Below are positions 57,393 to 64,000 of a stretch of DNA of 64,000 bases, piece by piece. Position numbers and translations under genes: made by a program. Under the pieces are notes generated by a model. It ran no database searches. It was given only the letters and a program-made list of their open reading frames with translations, and was not told the DNA's origin. This DNA is from JAUIIK01 sp963745675 (GTDB lineage: Bacteria > Chloroflexota > Chloroflexia > Thermomicrobiales > CFX8): positions 62,001 through 126,000 of the forward strand of contig CAVUYM010000014.1 of assembly GCA_963745675.1 (NCBI GenBank), in the 5' to 3' direction. The number at the start of each line of letters is the position of its first letter. Position 1 is the first letter of the stretch.

Positions 57393-58133
57393 CTACTTTC
57401 TAAAGAGATAGAGTGCCCAACCGAGAGTTTCCCGGCCCCAGCGAAGATAGTTCTCTCGATAGCGTCCGATCTGCTCAAGCACTTCTTTTCGGTCGGGATC
57501 GTCGGGATGCTCACGCGCCCATCGTTCGACGGCGTACCACTGGAGCGTCTCGTAGTGATCCCATTCATCGAGGTTGCTGGTTGTGGCGTACGTTGGTGTC
57601 AGGCCGATCTTCTCGCCGGTCTGGATATTGCCTTGATGACTGGAGAAATCGTCCCGTTTCATTCCATCGGCTTGCAAGTAGTCAGGATCGGGCTCTTTCA
57701 ACCAGTACGGTTCACCGACGAGAATGTAGCCGCCTGGTTTCGTCCAGCGGGCCAGCGCTCGGAGTGTGCCGGCGTGGCCCTTCCAGATCCAGCTTGCGCC
57801 GAGACAACTGACTGCATCGAAGGATGCGTATGGACCGTCATATTCTGCGCCGTCGATGTGGAGCAGTTCGACATCTGCATCCGGAACTCGCTCGGCCGCC
57901 AGTCGTCTTGCGTCTTCGATAGCATACGGTGAAAGATCGACGCCGACCGCCGAGCAGCCGTAGCGTTCGACGGCCCGCACGAGGAATTCCGCCTTCCCAC
58001 AAGCGATATCAAGCAACTTGCCACTCTCGGGAATACTAAGCAGCGCGATCATTGCGTCGATTTTCGCAATGCCGGTGGGGTTGCAAAGACGATGATGTTT
58101 CAGGCTGATGTCGTAGTAGCGGAAACGATCCAT
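57393..58133 (-). CDS. Class I SAM-dependent methyltransferase in the hydantoinase operon
   Basis: A 246-residue protein: KLLDIACGKAEFLVRAVERY (motif I), AVGVDLSPYAIEDARRLAAE (motif II), YASFDAVSCLGASWIWKGHA (motif IV) and WTKPGGYILVGEPYWLKEPD (motif VI). The tail (EWDHYETLQWYAVERWAREH) is like that of small-molecule methyltransferases. ATG 58133 follows GAAGGAA. It lies between the second and first hydantoinase pairs, with 107 nt before it and 6 nt after. A substrate linked to hydantoin or ureide breakdown is possible, but nothing in the sequence names it. Confidence 0.8.
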   Translation of the reverse strand: MDRFRYYDISLKHHRLCNPTGIAKIDAMIALLSIPESGKLLDIACGKAEFLVRAVERYGCSAVGVDLSPYAIEDARRLAAERVPDADVELLHIDGAEYDGPYASFDAVSCLGASWIWKGHAGTLRALARWTKPGGYILVGEPYWLKEPDPDYLQADGMKRDDFSSHQGNIQTGEKIGLTPTYATTSNLDEWDHYETLQWYAVERWAREHPDDPDRKEVLEQIGRYRENYLRWGRETLGWALYLFRK

Positions 58134-58240
58134 GATGAGTTCCTTCGCAGTCGATCTTCTTGCACTTGATTTAGCACGCAGCCGACACCCTCGCAACGCC
58201 GTGTCGTTCGCACGGGTGGAGTAGCGCTTCTACATCCGTT

Positions 58241-59788
58241 TTAGCGTTCACCAAAGCCGCCACCGCCAGGAGTAGAGAGCGTCAGGAGGTCGCCGGGTTG
58301 GAGCTGGTACTGGCGTTTCGGGTTAATCTCAGTGCCGTTCACGGTAACTGCGCCGACGGAGCCGGAATCGCCGCCCAGTATGCCCGCCGGACCCTCACGC
58401 AAGCGATCGGCGAGGAAAGCCGCCGTCATTGGGCGGTCGGAGACTGAACGGAAGGCGAGATCCTGGCCGTGCCCCCCTGTGTGAGCACCTGCTCCACCAG
58501 ACTCGCGCCGGATCTGCTTGCGTTCGACACGTACCGGCGCGAGCGTTTCCATGATTTCTATTGGAGTGTTGGAGACGTTGCTCGGAAAGCTCAGGCACGA
58601 AATGCCATCTTGACTACTAGACGCTCCCTGCCCGCCGTTAAGGAAATAGGCGACGGCGAATTGGCGGCGTCGGTACTCACCGGCCAGATTCAGGCACCAG
58701 AGCGGTGAACCGCTAGGGGCCTGACTTGCTTCAGGCATGATCGGTGCAAGCGCCTGGAAGACCGCAGCGCTCAGGAAATGACCGATCATCGCCCGGCCCC
58801 CAACTGGAGCGGGATAACGCGGATTGAGGATCGTTCCTTCCGGGGCGCTGACGGTTATCGGGTTGAACGAGCCTTCGTTGTTCGGAATCTCCGGGCTGGT
58901 CAGGCATTTCAGCGGATAGGCGGTGTAGGCGAAGGTGTAGTTTGCGACGGAATTGAGAGCGATGTCGACCTGTTCAGATGTTCCTTCGTAGTCGCAGTCG
59001 ATGCCGTCGCCGTCGATGCGGATAGCGAGCTTGATGCGCAGTGGTTGCTCGAAGCCGTCCGGGTGAACTTCACCGTGATACTCGCCATCGGGAAGGGCCG
59101 CGATACGCTGGCGCATGACCGCCTCGGATTGGCGGTGAATCGTCGCTGCGAGGTCAGCGAGGTCGTCGTCCAATTCGTCCATCAGGTGAAGCAGCCGGCG
59201 CGCAGTGAGTTCATTCGCAACCACCTGGGCCATGATGTCGCCAACGACCTGATCCGGGACGCGCGTATTCTGGCGGAAGAGTTGGAATAGGAGTTCGTCT
59301 GGTTCACCGGCCCGGAAGAGCTTAACCGGCGGAACCTGCAGCCCCTCCTCGAAAATCGTGCGCGCGTCGGCGCTACGAATCCGGCCACCAATGTCGGGCA
59401 GGTGGGCGACGCTGGCAGCGAGAGCGACGATCTCACCATGCCGGAAGATCGGCATGGCCAGTGTGAGATCGGGAAGATGACCGGTCGCGAGCCAGGGATC
59501 ATTTGTCGTTAATATGTCGCCGGGTTCGAGTGTGTCTGGCGGAAATCGTTCGAGGAAGTGTCGCACGGTTATCGGCAGTGTTCCGATGAATGAAGGAATC
59601 GCGGCGCTATTCTGAACCAGCGAGCGCCCCTGGCGGTCGAGCAGGACGCAGGCGAAGTCATTGCTTTCCCGGACGAGCGTTGAGAAGGATGTGCGCCGCA
59701 GTGTTGCAGCCGCCTCGTCGACGATCGCGATCAGCCGGTTCCAGAGGATTCGTAGCGTGATCGGGTCGTATCGCTCTCCATTATTCAT
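58241..59788 (-). CDS. hyuB: Hydantoinase/oxoprolinase subunit B (copy 2)
   Basis: A 515-residue intact protein. NNGERYDPITLRILWNRLIA and RRTSFSTLVRESNDFACVLL open the domain. DILTTNDPWLATGHLPDLTL, DGIDCDYEGTSEQVDIALNS, NNEGSFNPITVSAPEGTILN and LLTLSTPGGGGFGER complete it. It overlaps HyuA2 by 8 nt. ATG 59788 has GGTGGAGG upstream; the in-frame sequence before it lies inside HyuA2. By eye the two HyuB copies are clearly diverged, so the two pairs probably handle different substrates. Confidence 0.9.
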   Translation of the reverse strand: MNNGERYDPITLRILWNRLIAIVDEAAATLRRTSFSTLVRESNDFACVLLDRQGRSLVQNSAAIPSFIGTLPITVRHFLERFPPDTLEPGDILTTNDPWLATGHLPDLTLAMPIFRHGEIVALAASVAHLPDIGGRIRSADARTIFEEGLQVPPVKLFRAGEPDELLFQLFRQNTRVPDQVVGDIMAQVVANELTARRLLHLMDELDDDLADLAATIHRQSEAVMRQRIAALPDGEYHGEVHPDGFEQPLRIKLAIRIDGDGIDCDYEGTSEQVDIALNSVANYTFAYTAYPLKCLTSPEIPNNEGSFNPITVSAPEGTILNPRYPAPVGGRAMIGHFLSAAVFQALAPIMPEASQAPSGSPLWCLNLAGEYRRRQFAVAYFLNGGQGASSSQDGISCLSFPSNVSNTPIEIMETLAPVRVERKQIRRESGGAGAHTGGHGQDLAFRSVSDRPMTAAFLADRLREGPAGILGGDSGSVGAVTVNGTEINPKRQYQLQPGDLLTLSTPGGGGFGER

Positions 59789-61880
59789 CGCTGCCTCCAC
59801 CTTCAACACGGATAACAATGTTCCCGGATCGGTCGATCTGGAAATGATCGCTTGGCCCGATCACGCTCGTTGACTGGGCTTCCTCGACAATTCCCGGGCC
59901 TCGATACTGGTGATCACGCTCCAACGACTCCCGGCGATAGACGGGAGTGTCGAGGGTACCGTTGGCAGCCTTGAAATAAACGGGCCGGTAGGTGGGCAGG
60001 TCGCTACCAGAAGTGCTCTCGGCGCTCGCCACTGGTATCGCTCCATCTTGCCCGCGAAGGGTCGTGCGCCAGGTCACGCATTCCACGGCAACACCGTCGA
60101 CGGTGCGGCCAAAGAGCCGGCGATATTCTGCGTCGAACGCCGCTGCGATCACCTGTCGAGCGGTGGCGTTGTCCCAGATCGCCTCTTGAATCGGAACGAC
60201 TATCTCATGGCCCTGGTTAATGTAGCGGGCGTCTACGCTGCGCTGGATCGCAATCGTTTCGCGCCCGACGCCCATGTCGCGCAATGTTTCAAGTGCCTCA
60301 CTCTCCATTTCCTCGAAGAGTTGCTGAGTACCGGGCCAGTCCAGTGCATCCAGAGTTGTGAGTGACGAGCGGGCAAAGTCGAGACGCGGTGGAGCGACGA
60401 GCAATCCGCCAGCCGACGCGACGCCGGCGGTCGGCGGGATGATGACCTTGCCGATGCCGAGTTTGCGTGCAACTTCGACGGCGTGCACCGGGCCTGCACC
60501 ACCGGTTGCCACGAGCGCGTAGCGTCTCGGATCCTGGCCGCGTTCGGCGATATACACGCCGGCGGCGGTCGACATCATCTCGTTCACGACATCGTGGATA
60601 CCGGCCGCAATTTCGATCGTTTCCAGGTCGATGTGGTCTCGCAGTTTGGATGAGATGGCGGCGTAAGAGTTGGAGGGATCGAGAAACATCTCTCCGCCCA
60701 GGAAATAGTCGGGGTTCAAATATCCGAGGAGGAGGTCTGCATCGGTAACGGTTGGAAGCTCACCGCCAAGCCCATAACAGGCTGGACCTGGTTCCGCGCC
60801 GGCACTGTCTGGGCCGACGGTAAGTAGTCCCAGTTCATCGATCCGGGCGATGGAACCTCCGCCAGCGCCGATTTCGATCAGTTCTACAGAAGGTGCTCGA
60901 ATCGGCAGTCCGCTGCCGCGCTTGAAGCGATGGACGCGGGCGACCTCCAGGCCGCTACCAACGGTTGGCTGACCATTCTCGACTGCACACAGTTTTGCTG
61001 TCGTGCCGCCCATGTCAAAGGCGAGCACGAAGGGCTCGTCCAGCATACGGGCATAGTGAGAGGCAATCAGCGCCCCGGCAGCCGGTCCAGATTCGACGAG
61101 GCGTACCGGCACCCGTGCCGCTTCGACAGCGGTCGTCGTGCCGCCATTCGACAGCATGATTTGCAGCGGTGCTGGAATGCCCAGGTCGCTCAGTCGATCT
61201 GTCATCTCGAGCAGGTAATGAGATGCGAGCGGCTGAACGTAGGCATTGGCAGTTGTGGTGCTAAAGCGCTCGTATTCGCGAATTTCTCCAGCGACTGCAG
61301 ACGAAATGCTCATCGGCAGGTCGGGCAGTCGATCGCCGATAGCCGCCGCAGCGAGCTGCTCGTGAGCCGGGTTGGCATAGCTATGAAGGAAACAAATGGC
61401 TAAGCTCTCCGCGCCGCAGGCTTGAAGTTGCTCCGCAACACCCGCCAACTCTTCGTCGTCGAGGTCGATGATCACTTCGCCGTTGTAGTCGACCCGTTCG
61501 CTCACTTCGAAGCGTCGTTTTGCGGGCACCAGTGGCTCAGGCATTTTCAGGAAGATGTCGTAGAGGTCGTAACGCACTTCGCGCCCAATCTCGAGCAGAT
61601 CGGCGAAACCGCGCGTTGTCAGCAGTGCCGTTTTCGCGCCCTTGCGCTCGATCAGAGCGTTGGTGATCAACGTCGTCGCGTGGACGAGTTTAGAGACATT
61701 CTCGAAATCTAAATGATGTGCTGCAACCAGCGATTGCAGCCCCTCGACGACGGCTCTGTCGGGATCGAGAGGCGTTGTTAGAGTTTTCCAGACGTAGGTA
61801 GCTCCGGCGTCGATATCAACGGCGATGAAATCGGTGAACGTGCCACCAATATCGATTCCGATCTGTAGTGTTCTTGCCAT
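59781..61880 (-). CDS. hyuA: Hydantoinase/oxoprolinase subunit A (copy 2)
   Basis: A 699-residue intact protein with the same motifs as copy 1: MARTLQIGIDIGGTFTDFIA, HATTLITNALIERKGAKTAL, VLAFDMGGTTAKLCAVENGQ, IGAGGGSIARIDELGLLTVG, AEPGPACYGLGGELPTVTDA, LVATGGAGPVHAVEVARKLG. It is the first gene of the operon HyuA2-HyuB2-methyltransferase-HyuA1-HyuB1-HyuC. AAGGT lies just before the ATG. The promoter should lie in 61881-62008, shared divergently with the NHL gene. Confidence 0.9.
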   Translation of the reverse strand: MARTLQIGIDIGGTFTDFIAVDIDAGATYVWKTLTTPLDPDRAVVEGLQSLVAAHHLDFENVSKLVHATTLITNALIERKGAKTALLTTRGFADLLEIGREVRYDLYDIFLKMPEPLVPAKRRFEVSERVDYNGEVIIDLDDEELAGVAEQLQACGAESLAICFLHSYANPAHEQLAAAAIGDRLPDLPMSISSAVAGEIREYERFSTTTANAYVQPLASHYLLEMTDRLSDLGIPAPLQIMLSNGGTTTAVEAARVPVRLVESGPAAGALIASHYARMLDEPFVLAFDMGGTTAKLCAVENGQPTVGSGLEVARVHRFKRGSGLPIRAPSVELIEIGAGGGSIARIDELGLLTVGPDSAGAEPGPACYGLGGELPTVTDADLLLGYLNPDYFLGGEMFLDPSNSYAAISSKLRDHIDLETIEIAAGIHDVVNEMMSTAAGVYIAERGQDPRRYALVATGGAGPVHAVEVARKLGIGKVIIPPTAGVASAGGLLVAPPRLDFARSSLTTLDALDWPGTQQLFEEMESEALETLRDMGVGRETIAIQRSVDARYINQGHEIVVPIQEAIWDNATARQVIAAAFDAEYRRLFGRTVDGVAVECVTWRTTLRGQDGAIPVASAESTSGSDLPTYRPVYFKAANGTLDTPVYRRESLERDHQYRGPGIVEEAQSTSVIGPSDHFQIDRSGNIVIRVEGGGSDE

Positions 61881-62008
61881 ACCTTGACTCTTCTGTCTTC
61901 AAGTATCGTCGCGACGTGAGTGTAGTTCGAATTTCGGGACGCCGGTGGGAGGCAACTGGCGGGGAAGGTGTGTACGTGCACCTATGCCGGTAATGGCAAC
62001 GTATCGCC

Positions 62009-62365
62009 ATGAATCGACGGGCGTTTCACTTATTCAACTGTATTGGTCTAATGATTGCTGCTTGTTCGGGGCCGGACGATACCGATCTTGGCACCGTGAC
62101 AGTTGCGGGACAGTTCGATTTCCCGTGCAGCGTCATCGCCGAAAACCACGGCTGGCTCTACGCCATTGATTCGAACAATAATCGTATTCAGCGCTTTGAC
62201 GGTAAAGGGTGGTCCGTCGTGACCGAAGGGTCCGGCTTTGGCGTTGGCCAGATTAGGGAAGGGTACGGGATTGCCGTTGATGCTGATGGCCGCGTCTACG
62301 TCGCAGATACTGCCGCTCACCGTATTCAGACGTTTTTCGAGGACGAATGGAGATGTCATCGCTGA
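62009..62365 (+). pseudogene. Truncated NHL-repeat lipoprotein
   Basis: A lipoprotein-like start (LFNCIGLMIAACSGPDD, lipobox IAAC) is followed by NHL beta-propeller repeats: FDFPCSVIAENHGWLYAIDS, NNNRIQRFDGKGWSVVTE and GIAVDADGRVYVADTAAHRI. The frame closes at 62365. In the next frame VIAEGVGAGLGQ begins another repeat, but the sequence then loses the pattern before running into the 3' end of the desulfhydrase gene. A propeller needs about six repeats, so this is a remnant of two to three. Confidence 0.55.
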
Positions 62366-62429
62366 GGGTGTTGGTGCTGGACTGGGGCAGTCTAGCCGCC
62401 CCGGGGCGTGGCAGTTTACCTTTCGGCTG

Positions 62430-63425
62430 TCAACCGATAGCCGCGCTGAGCTGATCGACCAGGGCAAAGAGCACCGGCGCACCACCTGTATGTAGAAAGA
62501 TGATCGACTCGTCGTCCGTATGATCTCCGCGCCGGATAGCGGTAACCAACCCGGCAAAAGCCTTTGCGGTGTAGATCGGCTCGAGGAAGATCGCTTCGCT
62601 ATGCGCCAGCAGGCGGATGGCGTCTATACATTCTGCAGTGGGAATTGCGTACGACTCACCAACATGGCCGTCGCGACAAATGAGGTGCGAGCGTTCAAGC
62701 GGTAGTGGAATCTCCAGCCGCTCTGCTGTGCGTTCGATGATCGCCCAGGCGCGGTCCGCAATCATCTTGCCGTCATCTTCAATCGCGATGCCGATTACAT
62801 CGAACGCGCAGCCGTAGATTGCGGCACCTAGCGCGATGCCTGCTTGCGTTCCGCCCCCACCGGACGCGAAATAGAGCGACGATGGGGCGATGCCACGCTC
62901 CCAGATCTGATGCTGAAGCTCCAGCATCGCCGCGACGTAGCCGACAGCGCCGACCTCATTCGATCCACCGCCGGGGATGATGTAGGGCTGTGAACCCTCG
63001 GTGAGAAGGCGTGCGGCGATCGCCTCCATCTTCCCGGCCCTTTCAGGCTCGGTTTCCACCTGCTCGAAACTTATGTTTAACAATTGATCGAGGAGAAAGT
63101 TGCCCTGCACCTCCGGTGTTGGATTGACCGGATTCTGAACGATGATCGCTTCGAGCCCATGAATCCGGGCTGCGGCAAGGGTTTGCCGGACGTGGTTGGA
63201 CTGTGGCCCACCTTCTGTGATGACGTGCGTCGCGCCGTGAGCCAACGCATCGCCGATAAGGTATTCCAACATGCGGGTCTTGTTACCGCCCAGCGCCAGG
63301 CTGGTCAGGTCATCGCGTTTGATGAAGATGCGGGGTCCGCCGAGTAGCGCGCTCAGACGTGGCAGTTCCTGTAGCGGGGTCGGGAGGTTAGTCAGGCGAA
63401 CTCTTGGAAGACTGCTGAGTAGCAT
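62430..63425 (-). CDS. D-cysteine desulfhydrase/ACC deaminase family PLP enzyme
   Basis: A 331-residue intact protein. LTNLPTPLQELPRLSALLGG, then IFIKRDDLTSLALGGNKTRM with the PLP lysine. EGGPQSNHVRQTLAAARIHG, YIIPGGGSNEVGAVGYVAAM, LYFASGGGGTQAGIALGAAI and PIYTAKAFAGLVTAIRRG complete the family pattern. Members cleave D-cysteine to pyruvate, H2S and ammonia, or open 1-aminocyclopropane-carboxylate; the two activities cannot be separated by eye. It is not coupled to the hydantoinase operon. Confidence 0.85.
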   Translation of the reverse strand: MLLSSLPRVRLTNLPTPLQELPRLSALLGGPRIFIKRDDLTSLALGGNKTRMLEYLIGDALAHGATHVITEGGPQSNHVRQTLAAARIHGLEAIIVQNPVNPTPEVQGNFLLDQLLNISFEQVETEPERAGKMEAIAARLLTEGSQPYIIPGGGSNEVGAVGYVAAMLELQHQIWERGIAPSSLYFASGGGGTQAGIALGAAIYGCAFDVIGIAIEDDGKMIADRAWAIIERTAERLEIPLPLERSHLICRDGHVGESYAIPTAECIDAIRLLAHSEAIFLEPIYTAKAFAGLVTAIRRGDHTDDESIIFLHTGGAPVLFALVDQLSAAIG

Positions 63426-63538
63426 AAGGTGCGGTGTCTCGTTTCATTCATGGTAAGACTGAGATCCGTCCACGATTGTATACTCCTGCTCGTTGTCAAC
63501 CTCCGACAACTGAAGTTCACCGTTTATTAGAAAGTGCA

Positions 63539-64000
63539 ATGGACTCGATGGAGCATTCAGAAGTCTCATTGCTGCCCCTTGTCGTCGTCACGGTTCTGGC
63601 GTTTCTTGTGCCATTGCTTGTGCTGCGCATCCCGCGCATCACCATTCCAGTCGTCGTTGGTGAACTGATCGCCGGGATACTCGTCGGTCCGTCCGGCTTG
63701 GGCATCGTCGACGAGAATATCGTTCTGACCGTTCTGGCAGAGCTCGGCTTCGTCTATCTGATGTTTCTCTCCGGGCTGGAGATCGACTTTTCTGCACTTG
63801 GCGGCTCGAATGTTCCGGGGGCACCAAGCAAAGCGAAATTGACCGCGAATCCGCTGGTGATCGGCGGCGTGACGTTCGGGGCGGCCTTGCTGATCGCAGG
63901 TAGTTTTTCCTATATTCTGCGCGAATGGGGCTTGATCGAAGATTTCTATATTATGGCCCTCATCCTGTCGACGACGTCGTTGGGGATCGTCGTGCCGGTC
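63539..64000 (+). CDS. CPA2-type cation/proton antiporter, N-terminal part (runs off window)
   Basis: The first 154 residues: LLPLVVVTVLAFLVPLLVLR, ITIPVVVGELIAGILVGPSG, VLTVLAELGFVYLMFLSGLE and YIMALILSTTSLGIVVPV. This is the KefB/NhaS-like Na+(K+)/H+ exchanger pattern, with the conserved GExxAGxxxGPSGLG and FLxGLE segments and the start of the discontinuous helix (STTSLGIV). The start is ATG 63539 with AGAAAG upstream, or ATG 63548. The C-terminal part is outside the window. Confidence 0.85.
   Translation, partial: MDSMEHSEVSLLPLVVVTVLAFLVPLLVLRIPRITIPVVVGELIAGILVGPSGLGIVDENIVLTVLAELGFVYLMFLSGLEIDFSALGGSNVPGAPSKAKLTANPLVIGGVTFGAALLIAGSFSYILREWGLIEDFYIMALILSTTSLGIVVPV

Overview
The window is about 58% GC, densely coded on both strands, and reads as a chromosomal segment of a Chloroflexota bacterium, probably related to Thermomicrobia. 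That placement is inference. It rests on the gene content: paired hydantoinase operons, an F420-type LLM oxidoreductase, a JAMM/CysM/E1 sulfur-relay cluster, many secreted lipoproteins, and a secreted domain I associate with that group. About half of the genes are interrupted by single-base frameshifts although the protein reads on cleanly in another frame, while ORFs up to 4.3 kb are intact. Unpolished long-read indels are the simplest explanation, so I annotate these as one broken gene each.

Layout. 1-1439: an incomplete ATPase-type regulator and a secreted RTX-like calcium-binding protein. 1846-6778: a MetE-like methyltransferase, an ArsR/SRPBCC/ABM-monooxygenase group sharing a palindromic operator, an LppM-like lipoprotein and a threonine-dehydratase-like enzyme. 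6906-12855: a secreted sugar dehydrogenase translationally coupled to a Rieske lipoprotein, a GT-C membrane glycosyltransferase and a lipid kinase. 12988-20309: class II aldolase-like, LLM oxidoreductase, HtrA protease, methyltransferase, NERD-helicase and MgtC genes. 20411-24630: a DUF433/DUF5615 toxin-antitoxin pair lying between two copies of a rhodanese-gene 3' end, then the operon cysM, JAMM protease, ThiS-E1-rhodanese fusion. 25077-41781: secreted and cell-surface proteins (caspase-like, beta-lactamase-like, CxxCH protein, subtilase, collagen-like), a HAD phosphatase and a glycosyltransferase/peroxiredoxin-like fusion. 41839-52376: tRNA-Lys, a very large RecB-type nuclease/helicase, an MFS transporter, a peroxiredoxin-like protein, a phosphodiesterase and an AI-2E-type permease. 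52483-61880: a six-gene hydantoinase/carbamoylase operon. 62009-64000: a truncated NHL protein, D-cysteine desulfhydrase and a cation/proton antiporter.

Main discovery. Two peroxiredoxin-like genes carry in-frame TGA codons exactly where the redox CxxC cysteines belong. One (47877-48686, minus) has two, giving U-P-T-U, a diselenide-type UxxU motif, behind a strong ribosome binding site. The other (29877, plus) has one, giving U-L-P-C, and is joined to a TIGR04283-like ('rSAM/selenodomain-associated') family 2 glycosyltransferase. In both genes the first TGA is followed 25 nt later by a small hairpin with the same AGUU loop, which fits the known bacterial SECIS rules. This is good sequence evidence that the organism decodes UGA as selenocysteine. 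No sel gene or tRNA-Sec lies in the window, so the machinery has to be sought elsewhere in the genome.
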